DNA from: Cerasibacillus sp036516575
GTDB lineage: Bacteria; Bacillota; Bacilli; Bacillales; Amphibacillaceae
Direction of reading: 5' to 3'
Assembly: GCF_036516575.1 (NCBI RefSeq)
Contig: NZ_DATBTY010000081.1
Location: forward strand, 1 to 42,162
DNA length: 42,162 nucleotides
In this document: piece after piece, positions 8,948 through 16,717 of the stretch
How positions within the stretch are numbered: position 1 is the stretch's first letter
Layout: each line of letters opens with the position of its first letter
Notes under the pieces: generated by a model
Told to the model about the DNA's origin: nothing
Databases searched by the model: none
What the model saw: the letters and a program-made list of their open reading frames with translations, nothing else
Position numbers and translations under genes: made by a program

Positions 8948-8991
8948 CTTTAATACTTTATTATAGTAAAGTATTAAAGTGAATCTGTCAA
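8948..8991 (-). promoter_or_regulatory. Promoter with perfect 13-bp inverted repeat (operator candidate)
   Basis: CTTTAATACTTTA (8948-8960) and its exact complement (8967-8979) are separated by 6 bp. On the minus strand a consensus TTGACA lies at 8991-8986. The possible -10 boxes are TACTAT at 8968-8963 (17-bp spacing) and TATAAT at 8965-8960 (20-bp spacing), both inside the palindrome. A repressor bound here would occlude the -10. There is no U-tract, so it is not a terminator. Confidence 0.65.
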
Positions 8992-9072
8992 GTATGCTAA
9001 ATTGAACGATTAGCTTTTTCTTGTGAGTAGGTTTGTCGGAACTTTATTGAGCTCTCAGAAGATAGTTTTCTC

Positions 9073-9211
9073 GGGAGCACACGCGTTGATCCTTTCATGC
9101 GGTGTCCCAGCACAAGTTTCTTATGCGAATGGTCATCTTGTGGACTCAATCTAATGCCTCATGACGAGTTCTCATACAAGAGATCATCTTGAAAATTCAA
9201 TACGCTATCTT
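9073..9211. repeat. Diverged copies of the 34-bp palindromic element
   Basis: Three weakly conserved units (9073-9108, 9127-9160, 9178-9211) with the same order of arms as the array at 895-1240. The first keeps ACGCGTTGATCC, CATGCGGTGTCCC. The others keep ACTCAAT...TGCCTC and TTGAAAATTCAATACG. Spacing is again 51-54 bp. The flanks at 8992-9072 and 9212-9356 show no gene. Confidence 0.65.
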
Positions 9212-9356
9212 CTATTATTGTTTATATGTTAGGAAACAGTGAACGATGAATATATTTTAGTGATAGGCCACAAATATTATCGATTTTGTTCGTGTCAATC
9301 ATATATAATTCGTTCTAGGTAAATTTTTTAAAAGTAAAACCTGGAACGGAACATTT

Positions 9357-9437
9357 AATGGACTGTAACTTAGGACGAGAGAACATACTTACCTTACATT
9401 GGAGCGCTCAATGGGCTGTAACTATTGACAGGAGAAC
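9357..9437. repeat. Intergenic direct repeat, 28-bp core, 53-bp period
   Basis: AATGGACTGTAACT...GAC.AGAGAAC at 9357-9384 is repeated with substitutions at 9410-9437. A shared TGGA(A/G)CG lies upstream of each copy. There is no coding potential. It looks like a separate short repeat family in the same intergenic region. Confidence 0.55.
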
Positions 9438-9489
9438 TTTAAACAAATGATTTATCACTGCCATCTTTACAACACATAATAAAAAATAA

Positions 9490-9525
9490 AAAAGAGCATC
9501 AAAGCATATAGCTTAGACGCTCTTT
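9490..9525 (-). terminator. Terminator of the yfkD-like gene
   Basis: Minus-strand stem AGAGCGTCTAAGC with GCTTTGATGCTCT (two mismatched positions), followed by TTTTTT. It lies right after the stop codon at 9532. Confidence 0.85.
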
Positions 9526-9531
9526 TTGCAC

Positions 9532-10332
9532 TTACCGAATTTGAAAATTAAAAGAAACGTGATCTTGAACAGGCAACCAAGCACCTATTCCTTGTTTAGT
9601 GATATTTTTGATCACTATTTTTTTATTCCAACCTTTAAGTTGTAGATATACTTCACCAAATGTAATTTGTCCTTTTTCACTAACTGCTGGTGTGAAAGCA
9701 TGAAGATAACCCGTTTTATTGATTGGCACATGATAGCTTTGCTCTTGTTTTGTTCCACTGCCAATGATTGTCTGATATGAAAGGGGGAGTTTTGTTTTAA
9801 CTTTTGTTTTCATCAACATCATACTTTTCACTTGTTCAGGTTGGGAAATTTTATTTGTTAATGCACCTTTCACTTCTTTTTGGTTTTCCTGATGATAACT
9901 AAGCTGTTGGACCGCATCACTTCCATGATTATTCAACTCATTTGTATTTATTTTTTGATATTCCCAATTAATCGTTGTATCTAAGGAATCATAGCGTAGA
10001 GCCCATCTCCCAAGAAAAATCATCCCACGATACCCAATACCGACTGGTGATGGGTTGACTGTTGTTTCATTTAGCATCTTAATTAATTCAGGATTTTCAA
10101 TAGATATATCCGTTTCTTCTAAAAGCTCCATTGTTGATTCACTTGGTTCCATCAATTCTTGCTCTTCATTTATATTAGGAAATGTATTTCCCTTTGAGAT
10201 ATTTAATACATGATTTGGGATGGTGAATTCGTTGACGGTTTTCTTTTTTTTCTCTTTTGCTTCACTAAATATATTTGGTGTGAAGACGATTAATAAAGAA
10301 ACAAAAAGAGCGATACGATATAATCTCTTCAT
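9532..10332 (-). CDS. yfkD: YfkD-like secreted/envelope protein of unknown function
   Basis: 266 aa with an N-terminal signal sequence (MKRLYRIALFVSLLIVFT) followed by a lysine-rich segment (EAKEKKKK). The body contains IPNHVLNISKGNTFPN, PVGIGYRGMIFLGRWALRY and a C-terminal GIGAWLPVQDHVSFNF. I recognise these as the YfkD family of Bacillus, whose function is not known. AGAGAGGA precedes the ATG, and the gene has its own terminator. Finding it in the same window as yfkH-I-J homologues agrees with partly conserved Bacillus synteny. The family assignment is from memory of the pattern. Confidence 0.7.
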   Translation of the reverse strand: MKRLYRIALFVSLLIVFTPNIFSEAKEKKKKTVNEFTIPNHVLNISKGNTFPNINEEQELMEPSESTMELLEETDISIENPELIKMLNETTVNPSPVGIGYRGMIFLGRWALRYDSLDTTINWEYQKINTNELNNHGSDAVQQLSYHQENQKEVKGALTNKISQPEQVKSMMLMKTKVKTKLPLSYQTIIGSGTKQEQSYHVPINKTGYLHAFTPAVSEKGQITFGEVYLQLKGWNKKIVIKNITKQGIGAWLPVQDHVSFNFQIR

Positions 10333-10380
10333 ATAAACAATCCTCTCTTTTTGCCTTTATTTTTTTCGTATTAGTAAATT

Positions 10381-10767
10381 TTATACATGAATAAATTCAA
10401 GAGATTCCTCAATGTTAATACTTTCTTCTACTGAACGAACCATGGCACAGTTTTTTCGTGCTAGCGCAAGGTTTTTCGCTAATTTCTTTTCGTTAAGATT
10501 TTTCCCAGTTACTACAAAAATAAGTTCAATATGCTCGATTCGGTTTGCCTCATCGGGATTACGTGTTACCTGGGCTTTCACGCGTAGGTCATCGATTGTT
10601 ATGCGTTGTTTTTCCAATATCCTCCTAAACACCATTGAACTACATGTGGTAATTGACGCAACTAATAATTGAAAAGGTCGAAAACCAAGTTCACTATTAC
10701 CGGATACATGTAATGTTCCGTATTCCAAATCAACGCTCATACCGTTTTCTTTCATTTTAAACTCCAT
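10381..10767 (-). CDS. OsmC/Ohr-family protein
   Basis: 128 aa, the compact OsmC fold. The family uses two conserved cysteines to reduce organic hydroperoxides. Both are present: TTCSSM in the central helix and NCAMVRS near the C-terminus. The segment FRPFQLLVASITTC is the typical region before the first cysteine. It looks monocistronic. The exact peroxide substrate, and whether it is a peroxidase or a related thiol-dependent protein, cannot be decided. Confidence 0.8.
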   Translation of the reverse strand: MEFKMKENGMSVDLEYGTLHVSGNSELGFRPFQLLVASITTCSSMVFRRILEKQRITIDDLRVKAQVTRNPDEANRIEHIELIFVVTGKNLNEKKLAKNLALARKNCAMVRSVEESINIEESLEFIHV

Positions 10768-10850
10768 GGGATCACCTCTATTGTTATTTTATTACATTTT
10801 TTAAAATTATATCTCTTTCAGAATATCAATTCATCTTTATTGCCTAAAAC

Positions 10851-10871
10851 AAAAAAGAGCCCGAGAGGCTC
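10851..10871 (-). terminator. Terminator of the yckB-yckA operon
   Basis: GC-rich stem GAGCC / GGCTC with a 5-nt loop followed by TTTTTTG on the minus strand, directly downstream of the yckA stop. Confidence 0.85.
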
Positions 10872-10872
10872 C

Positions 10873-11556
10873 TTAAATAAATTGACTTAATCTTTTTTCT
10901 AACTTTCCTTGCAACCATTCAATAATGGCACATATTGGCCAATAGACAAGAGCAACTAAAATATAAAGTGTCATACTATCATATTCTCGTCCAGCAACAA
11001 TTTGTGCTTTTTGAAATAATTCAGGTACCGTAATAACAGCTGCTAAAGATGTTGCTTTAACAATATCTAAGAAAACATTTGTTAAAGGTGGTACAGCTAT
11101 TCGCGCTGCTTGTGGTAAAATAATCCCCATAAGTGTTTCCCGATTTGTTAAGCTAAGGGCACGTGCTGCTTCCCATTGCCCACGGTCAACACTACTTAAA
11201 GCTGCTCGGTTAATTTCGGCAATATATGCGGCACTATTCAAACCAAATCCGATACATGCCGCGATAAGGGCGGTTAATTTAATACCGATAACCGGTAGAC
11301 CAAAATACAAAATAAACAAAAACACAAGAATCGGTGTTCCCCGCATAAAAGAAATATATAACCGCGCTGGAATATTTAGAGCAATATTTTTCGATGTCCG
11401 GGCAAGGGCTAGAAATAATCCAAGAATAAGCCCAATAAACATACTGACAATGGACACGAGCAATGTCATTGGTAAACCACTCAGAACAAATGGTAAGCTC
11501 TCCCATGCTAGTTTCGCATTAAATAAGTCGTCGAAATAATATGTTATGTATAGCAT
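10873..11556 (-). CDS. yckA: Polar amino-acid ABC transporter permease (YckA/TcyB type)
   Basis: 227-aa membrane permease of the histidine/glutamine/cystine importer family (HisM type). It has about five hydrophobic segments and the EAA loop GQWEAARALSLTNRETLMGI, which docks the ATPase. MRGTPILVFLFILYFGLP is the family signature early in the protein. It follows the binding-protein gene by 41 nt, so it is in one operon. No ATPase gene is adjacent, as in the B. subtilis yckA-yckB pair it resembles. Substrate is inferred, by relation to TcyABC, to be cystine or a similar polar amino acid. Confidence 0.83.
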   Translation of the reverse strand: MLYITYYFDDLFNAKLAWESLPFVLSGLPMTLLVSIVSMFIGLILGLFLALARTSKNIALNIPARLYISFMRGTPILVFLFILYFGLPVIGIKLTALIAACIGFGLNSAAYIAEINRAALSSVDRGQWEAARALSLTNRETLMGIILPQAARIAVPPLTNVFLDIVKATSLAAVITVPELFQKAQIVAGREYDSMTLYILVALVYWPICAIIEWLQGKLEKRLSQFI

Positions 11557-11597
11557 GCCTGTTCCCTACCTTATATAAAATGATTTACCTCATCATA

Positions 11598-12458
11598 TTA
11601 TAAATCCAATCCTTCTATTGGCGCGAAATCTCCTTCTAGTTTCTGCGAGGCATCTTCCATATAAAATGTTTTCGCTAATTCAGATAATGTACCGTCCTCA
11701 CGCATATCATTTAATGCCTTATCAATTTCTATTTTTAACTTATGAGAATCCTTTGGCATAATAACAGCCTGTTCCGATGGATGAAACTTCAAATCTGGAT
11801 GAAGATGGATATCAAAATCTGGAAATGCACCTACACCAAACTTACTTAAAAAATAATCATTAATCACGACATCGGTACGCCCATTATGGACATCGCGTAA
11901 ATAGGCTTCATTTGGTGCGTTACCATATGTGACAACTTCAGCACCAAAATGCTCAGCAATTTGACTGTAAATTGTCGTTGCACCGCCACCTGCCTTTTTC
12001 CCTTTCAAATCTTCTAAGCTATTAATTCCGGAATTATCTTTTTCTCTAACGACCATTGTTGCATAAGAAAATTTATATGGTTCACTAAATGCAAATTGTT
12101 CTTTTCGTTTATCTGTCACTTCTATATCATTAACAGCTACGTCAATTCGACCACTTTTAATGGCTGGTAGCATCGAATCAATCCCCATGATTTCAAAAGT
12201 CACATCAACATCTAATCGCTTGGCAACTTCTTTAATCACTTCAACATCATAGCCCGTTAATTGATCTTTCTTCTCACCTTCACCTTCATAGTAGGATGCA
12301 GCAATTAATGTTCCAGATGTCCCAACGACTAAGGCCCCGTCTTTCTGTACTTTTTCCCAGATAGGATCGGTTTCAGCATTTTCTTCTTCAGATGTCTGTT
12401 TATTGCCACATGATGCTAGTAATAACATGAGGCATAAGGCAAGTATAATTTTCTTCAT
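11598..12458 (-). CDS. yckB: Amino-acid ABC transporter substrate-binding lipoprotein (YckB type)
   Basis: 286-aa extracytoplasmic solute-binding protein (SBP_bac_3). The signal peptide ends in the lipobox LLASC, so it is lipid-anchored outside the membrane. Motifs: VGTSGTLIAASYYEG, LTGYDVEVIKEVAKRL, SGRIDVAVNDIEVTDKR and the hinge segment GRTDVVINDYFLSKFG. The pattern fits YckB and cystine-binding TcyA/TcyJ proteins. It is first gene of the two-gene operon, with a promoter at 12494-12522. Confidence 0.85.
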   Translation of the reverse strand: MKKIILALCLMLLLASCGNKQTSEEENAETDPIWEKVQKDGALVVGTSGTLIAASYYEGEGEKKDQLTGYDVEVIKEVAKRLDVDVTFEIMGIDSMLPAIKSGRIDVAVNDIEVTDKRKEQFAFSEPYKFSYATMVVREKDNSGINSLEDLKGKKAGGGATTIYSQIAEHFGAEVVTYGNAPNEAYLRDVHNGRTDVVINDYFLSKFGVGAFPDFDIHLHPDLKFHPSEQAVIMPKDSHKLKIEIDKALNDMREDGTLSELAKTFYMEDASQKLEGDFAPIEGLDL

Positions 12459-12493
12459 TTAAAAAAACATCCTTCCGTTTAATCATCCTTTGT

Positions 12494-12522
12494 ATTGTAG
12501 CAATAAACTCAATCATTAGCAA
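12494..12522 (-). promoter_or_regulatory. Promoter of yckB-yckA
   Basis: Minus-strand TTGCTA (12522-12517), 17-bp spacer, TACAAT (12499-12494). The start would be about 30 nt upstream of the yckB ATG. It is divergent from the zosA promoter, with only 12 bp between the two -35 boxes. Confidence 0.65.
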
Positions 12523-12534
12523 AGGGATTTCCGC

Positions 12535-12562
12535 TTGACTTTCAAATCAAACCCCTTATAAT
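12535..12562 (+). promoter_or_regulatory. sigma-A promoter of the ZosA-like ATPase
   Basis: TTGACT (12535-12540), 16-bp spacer, TATAAT (12557-12562). It predicts a start near 12569 and a leader of about 134 nt. A degenerate PerR-type half palindrome TTATAATAATAAG overlaps the -10. Confidence 0.8.
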
Positions 12563-12575
12563 AATAAGTAGTACA

Positions 12576-12590
12576 TTATAATAATTATAA
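12576..12590 (+). promoter_or_regulatory. PerR box
   Basis: TTATAATAATTATAA is a perfect 7-1-7 palindrome and exactly matches the PerR consensus TTATAATNATTATAA. It lies just downstream of the predicted start, where bound PerR would block transcription. zosA of B. subtilis belongs to the PerR regulon, so site and gene support each other. Confidence 0.85.
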
Positions 12591-12596
12591 TATAAA

Positions 12597-12611
12597 TGAT
12601 AATCTTTATCA
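12597..12611 (+). promoter_or_regulatory. Fur-like box
   Basis: TGATAATCTTTATCA differs at one position from the Fur 7-1-7 consensus TGATAATNATTATCA. It starts 6 bp after the PerR box. A weaker match, TGATAACAATTCTTA, begins at 12661. Whether Fur, PerR or Zur binds here cannot be settled by eye. Confidence 0.5.
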
Positions 12612-12702
12612 GTTAGAAAAAGCTGTATTATCAATGTTTAATGTCGAAATTCGTCCTAAATGATAACAATTCTTATTCTCATTTAAAATGGAGGTATTGA
12701 TA

Positions 12703-14634
12703 ATGAATATCAAAACATGTGAGTTTGTCCCTAAAGATAAAAAGAAACAAGAAAAAAATCAATCATTCTTTCATAAACTAAAACCACACTTAGAATTAAT
12801 TGCCGCTTTATTAAGCGGTGCGATCGTATTGTTGGCATGGATTTATAAAGATTCAATTCCATATTCTTTATTTGTCATCCTTCATATAACAGCATTTATT
12901 GTTGGTGGATTTGCCAAAGCTAAAGAAGGTATTGAAGATACGATTAAGTACAAAGAATTAAATGTTGAATTATTAATGATTTTTGCAGCGATTGGCTCTG
13001 CTATGATAGGGTATTGGACAGAAGGAGCGATTCTAATCTTTATTTTTGCTCTATCAGGAGCATTAGAAACTTATACATTGAATAAGAGCAATAAGGAAAT
13101 CTCTTCATTAATGGATTTACAACCTGAAGAAGCGACAGTCATTATTGATAACCAAGAAAAGATTGTGCCTGCGAAGAACTTACAAGTGGGTGATATCGTC
13201 TTGGTTCGTGCTAGTGAAAGAATACCTGCTGACGGCGTTATTATTCGTGGGACTTCTTCTATTGATGAACAAGCGATTACAGGAGAATCGATTCCTGTAC
13301 AAAGACATGTTGAGGAAGAAGTTTATGCAAGTACAGTCGCACTTGATGGAACGTTAACGATTGAAATTACTAAACCAGCAAGTGAGACATTATTCCAAAA
13401 AATAATTAACATGGTGCAATCAGCACAGGATGAAAAATCACCATCCCAATTATTTATCGAACGGTTTGAAGGAACATATGTTAAAGTTGTTTTAATCGTC
13501 GTTGCAGTCATGATGTTTTTACCGTATCTTCTTTTTGGATGGTCGTTAGCTGATAGTATTTATCGGGCGATGGTTCTTCTCGTTGTTGCGTCACCGTGTG
13601 CTTTAGTTGCTTCAATTATGCCAGCTACATTATCTGCCATTTCAAATAGTGCAAGAAATGGTGTCCTATTTAAAGGCGGTATTCATATTGAAAATTTAGG
13701 TCAAATAAAAGCGGTCGCTTTAGATAAAACCGGTACTCTAACAAATGGTAAACCTGTTGTAACGGATGCTTTCTATGCAGAAGGATTAGATGAAGAAAAA
13801 ATTCTTGCGACTGTTGTTGCAATTGAAAAAGAGTCGACACATCCATTAGCGGTTGCCATTACATCATACGGTAAAGAAGCAGCTGATTCACATCCGGTAA
13901 CAGTGGAAGATATGCGAACGGTAAGTGGTAAAGGCGTGACTGCTATTACTGATGGTGTTACATGGAAAGTAGGTAAAATTGATTTTGCAGGTAAAAAACT
14001 TGTTAATCAGTTCCATAATGGAATTGCTGAGAAGCTGGCTAATGAAGGAAAAACAGTTGTTTGTGCTTTGGCTGGCGATAAGATAGCGGCCGTTTTCGCT
14101 TTAAAAGATACCATACGCGAACACGCACAAAAAGCGATTAAATTGCTTAAAAATAAAGGCATACACCCTGTTATGTTAACTGGTGATAATGAATTAACAG
14201 CAAGGGCTATTGCAAAAGAAGCCGGAATTAATGAGTATATAGCGAACTGTTTGCCAGAAGAAAAAGTTAATCATGTAAAACATTTAAAAGAAAAGTACGG
14301 AAACGTTGCTATGGTCGGTGATGGAATTAATGATGCACCAGCTTTAGCTACTGCTAATACAGGTATTGCTATGGGAGAAGGTACCGATGTCGCTCTTGAA
14401 ACAGCAGATGTTGTTTTGATGAAAAATGATTTAGAGAAGATTACAAATGCGATCGATTTATCAAAACGAATGAATCGAATCGTAAAGCAAAATATTGTCT
14501 TCTCTTTATCTGTCATCGCTGTATTAATCGTTTCTAACTTCCTACAAGTGATTGATTTACCACTTGGTGTCATTGGCCATGAAGGAAGTACGATTTTGGT
14601 TATCCTTAATGGGTTACGGTTGCTTAGATCATAA
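12703..14634 (+). CDS. zosA: ZosA-like P1B-type metal-transporting ATPase
   Basis: 643-aa heavy-metal P-type ATPase in the plasma membrane. TGES actuator motif at 193-196, ion-site SPC at 297-299, phosphorylated aspartate D341 in DKTGTLTNGK, and hinge GDGINDAPA near residue 545. There is no N-terminal CxxC metal-binding domain, as in ZosA; FIFALSGALETYTLNKSNKE is typical of the ZosA/CadA branch. B. subtilis ZosA imports zinc and is induced by peroxide through PerR. Start: ATG at 12703, 7 nt after GGAGGT; the earlier ATG at 12688 overlaps that ribosome site. Single gene with a terminator at 14657-14706. Related CadA exporters are the main alternative. Confidence 0.85.
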   Translation: MNIKTCEFVPKDKKKQEKNQSFFHKLKPHLELIAALLSGAIVLLAWIYKDSIPYSLFVILHITAFIVGGFAKAKEGIEDTIKYKELNVELLMIFAAIGSAMIGYWTEGAILIFIFALSGALETYTLNKSNKEISSLMDLQPEEATVIIDNQEKIVPAKNLQVGDIVLVRASERIPADGVIIRGTSSIDEQAITGESIPVQRHVEEEVYASTVALDGTLTIEITKPASETLFQKIINMVQSAQDEKSPSQLFIERFEGTYVKVVLIVVAVMMFLPYLLFGWSLADSIYRAMVLLVVASPCALVASIMPATLSAISNSARNGVLFKGGIHIENLGQIKAVALDKTGTLTNGKPVVTDAFYAEGLDEEKILATVVAIEKESTHPLAVAITSYGKEAADSHPVTVEDMRTVSGKGVTAITDGVTWKVGKIDFAGKKLVNQFHNGIAEKLANEGKTVVCALAGDKIAAVFALKDTIREHAQKAIKLLKNKGIHPVMLTGDNELTARAIAKEAGINEYIANCLPEEKVNHVKHLKEKYGNVAMVGDGINDAPALATANTGIAMGEGTDVALETADVVLMKNDLEKITNAIDLSKRMNRIVKQNIVFSLSVIAVLIVSNFLQVIDLPLGVIGHEGSTILVILNGLRLLRS

Positions 14635-14656
14635 TCGAATATCGGCAAAATAATGC

Positions 14657-14706
14657 AAGCGGAGAAAATGCTGTGAATGCTGCTGTTTTCTCCGCTTATT
14701 ATTTTT
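14657..14706 (+). terminator. Terminator of zosA
   Basis: Perfect 12-bp stem AAGCGGAGAAAA (14657-14668) / TTTTCTCCGCTT (14686-14697) followed by ATTATTTTT. The same stem sequence recurs at 1312-1348 and 30462-30498. Confidence 0.9.
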
Positions 14707-14757
14707 CATTTTTAATATCTATTGAGTATCACTCAGAAAATGCAAATTATTATGTGA

Positions 14758-14971
14758 CGTGGACCGCCATACTATTTTGGTGGGAAAAATGTAGATTATA
14801 AAACGAGAAGTACGGTTACTAGTAATTGTAGTTTTTGTAAAAAGGATAACCGTAATGAGTATTGTTCTCCACCAGATGCGAATTCTTGAAAATAGCGTAA
14901 TCCGCAACCGATACAGCCCTCCACCAGATGCGAACTCAGTGTCTTACCATGATTTTTTCATTCAGGAGTGA
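14758..14971 (+). other. Possible coding remnant with a repeated PPDANS motif
   Basis: In the 355-bp gap after zosA, a start-less frame from 14758 to the TGA at 14888 ends ...RNEYCSPPDANS. In another frame, 14885-14971 contains RNRYSPPPDANSVSYHDF before a stop. The 19-bp core CTCCACCAGATGCGAAYTC occurs at 14867-14885 and 14919-14937, 52 bp apart. Upstream codons differ mainly at silent positions (CGT/CGC, AAT/AAC, TAT/TAC), which suggests past selection on protein. I do not recognise the family. It may be decayed or chance. Confidence 0.35.
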
Positions 14972-14989
14972 ATATTGAAAATGCCTCTC

Positions 14990-15826
14990 TTATTTATGGT
15001 TATCTTCTTTCACCTCAGACCATTCTTCAGTTACCGCATTAATCGTACCACCAATAATAATGATAATTCCTGATAAATAAAACCAAATCATAAGGACAAT
15101 AACTGCTCCCAAGCTACCATATGTAGCAGAATAATCACCAATTGTTTCCACATAGTAAGAAAAGGCGAGTGAGGTTAGCTGCCAACTTAATGTGGCGAAT
15201 ATTGCGCCTGGGACGACTTTTTTCAAGCGAATTTTTCGACTTGGAGCAAGACGGTAAAGTGCCAAAAAGACGATAAAAAAGACAATAGATGAAATAACCC
15301 AACGCACTGTATTCCAAAACTGAATAAAGTCATCTGACAAACCGAAAAACGAAAAAATATAAACGCCAATCATCCGTCCTAAAACAGGTAGTAATAACGC
15401 AACTACAATGACTGCAATCATGGCAAACATTAAAATAACAGCAATCAACCGAGAGATGAGGAATGGACGCGTTTCTTCAACTCGGTAAGCACGATTTAAC
15501 GCACGCATGATGGCATTGACACCGTTTGATGCCGACCATAACGTTCCTAATATACCAATAGATAGTAGTCCTGTATTTTGTTTATTTAATAACATACGGA
15601 TATTTGCTTCAATAAACACCATGCTGTCTCCAGGAACGACAGAACTAAGGGCGTCAAGAATAGTCTGTTCTTCTAATGGTACATAGCCGATTAATGTCAT
15701 TAATAAAATTAATAACGGAAAAAGTGAGAGTAGAAAAAAATAAGCTAACTGAGCGGCTAATCCAAAAACATCGCCATCCATTATTCTCTCATATAGGTAT
15801 GTTAAGAAACGGATGATCTTTTTCAT
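14990..15826 (-). CDS. yfkH: YihY/BrkB-family membrane protein (YfkH)
   Basis: 278-aa polytopic membrane protein with about six hydrophobic helices. Family features: GLAAQLAYFFLLSLFPLLI near the N-terminus, LWSASNGVNAIMRALNRAYRVEE in the middle and YATYGSLGAVIVLMIWFYLSG-type segment before the last helix (SATYGSLGAVIVLMIWFYL). The family was once called ribonuclease BN but is not a nuclease; its role is unknown. It is the last gene of the yfkJ-yfkI-yfkH cluster, in the same order as in B. subtilis. A hairpin at 15873-15908 lies in the 115-nt gap before it. Confidence 0.82.
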   Translation of the reverse strand: MKKIIRFLTYLYERIMDGDVFGLAAQLAYFFLLSLFPLLILLMTLIGYVPLEEQTILDALSSVVPGDSMVFIEANIRMLLNKQNTGLLSIGILGTLWSASNGVNAIMRALNRAYRVEETRPFLISRLIAVILMFAMIAVIVVALLLPVLGRMIGVYIFSFFGLSDDFIQFWNTVRWVISSIVFFIVFLALYRLAPSRKIRLKKVVPGAIFATLSWQLTSLAFSYYVETIGDYSATYGSLGAVIVLMIWFYLSGIIIIIGGTINAVTEEWSEVKEDNHK

Positions 15827-15872
15827 ATGATTTCATTCCCTTTGCATCATAAACGACTTTTATACAATAAAC

Positions 15873-15908
15873 GCCGACAGAGCAGACACATCCGGTCGGC
15901 TTGTCGGC
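15873..15908 (-). other. Intercistronic hairpin in the yfkJIH cluster
   Basis: GCCGACA (15873-15879) can pair with TGTCGGC (15902-15908), and an extra GCCGAC copy lies within the loop on the minus strand. No U-run follows, so it is more likely an mRNA processing or stability element, or a partial attenuator, than a full terminator. Confidence 0.4.
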
Positions 15909-15941
15909 TTCCTCTAGTAAACACAGCGGATCATTTATTTT

Positions 15942-16229
15942 TTATTCATTTATCCCTTTTCCCGTTACTTTCACAATCGTGTCTTCAACTTGTTCAATCG
16001 CATTAATCGCGTTTTCTGCTTGATTATTCAACTTTTCGCTCATTTGCTCAAATGTTGATTGTAGTTGACGGATACTTGATGATGGATTTTTAATTACATG
16101 ACTAGATGTTGCTTTCATATCAGCACATTTTTGTTTAGCGTAGCTGCGTGCTTCTTTATCAAAAAGAGCAACAATCCCACCTACTATTGCCCCACCAATA
16201 ACACCAGTCCAAAATTTACGTTTACCCAT
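15942..16229 (-). CDS. yfkI: YtxH-like small protein (YfkI)
   Basis: 95 aa. An N-terminal glycine-rich hydrophobic segment (FWTGVIGGAIVGGIVALFD) is followed by a charged, probably helical tail, as in YtxH-domain general-stress proteins. Its position between the phosphatase and the YihY gene matches yfkI of B. subtilis. AAAGGAGAGA precedes the ATG, and the yfkJ stop is 14 nt upstream. Function is unknown. Probably membrane-anchored by the N-terminal helix. Confidence 0.65.
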   Translation of the reverse strand: MGKRKFWTGVIGGAIVGGIVALFDKEARSYAKQKCADMKATSSHVIKNPSSSIRQLQSTFEQMSEKLNNQAENAINAIEQVEDTIVKVTGKGINE

Positions 16230-16243
16230 TAAAAATCTCTCCT

Positions 16244-16717
16244 TTAATTCAAGTAATGTTGTTCTTTGATATATTGTAATAAGTGTTTACATCCTTTAGA
16301 AACTAATTCATATGTATAATTAAAATCACCTGTAAAATAAGGATCTGGAACATTTGTTTCTTCCGGATGTGGGATAAAATCCAGCAATTTTTTTACAACG
16401 GTGTGGTTGTCTGCTTGACGGACTTTATTTAGGTCTTTCATATTTTGGTCATCCATCGCAATAATATAATCGAATGTATCCCAATCATTAACATGAACCT
16501 GTCTTGCTTTTTGTCCTTCATACGATATGTCTTTTTCATCAAGAATACCGCGTGTTCCTTCATGTGGAGAAGCACCGATATGCCATGATCCTGTACCCGC
16601 CGAATCGATATGAATGTAATCTGATAAATTCTCCTCTGCTACCATTTTGCGAAAAATCGCTTCTGCCATCGGAGAACGACAAATATTTCCTAAACAGACA
16701 AACAGAACATGTACCAC
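16244..16717 (-). CDS. yfkJ: Low-molecular-weight protein-tyrosine phosphatase (YfkJ)
   Basis: 157-aa cytoplasmic phosphatase. The P-loop C8LGNICR14S is the LMW-PTP CX5R(S) signature at the N-terminus, and VPDPYF near residue 125 carries the general-acid aspartate. It hydrolyses phosphotyrosine on protein substrates; B. subtilis YfkJ is an active phosphatase linked to stress resistance. It starts with GTG at 16717, 8 nt after AGGTGG. It heads the yfkJ-yfkI-yfkH cluster. Confidence 0.9.
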   Translation of the reverse strand: MVHVLFVCLGNICRSPMAEAIFRKMVAEENLSDYIHIDSAGTGSWHIGASPHEGTRGILDEKDISYEGQKARQVHVNDWDTFDYIIAMDDQNMKDLNKVRQADNHTVVKKLLDFIPHPEETNVPDPYFTGDFNYTYELVSKGCKHLLQYIKEQHYLN

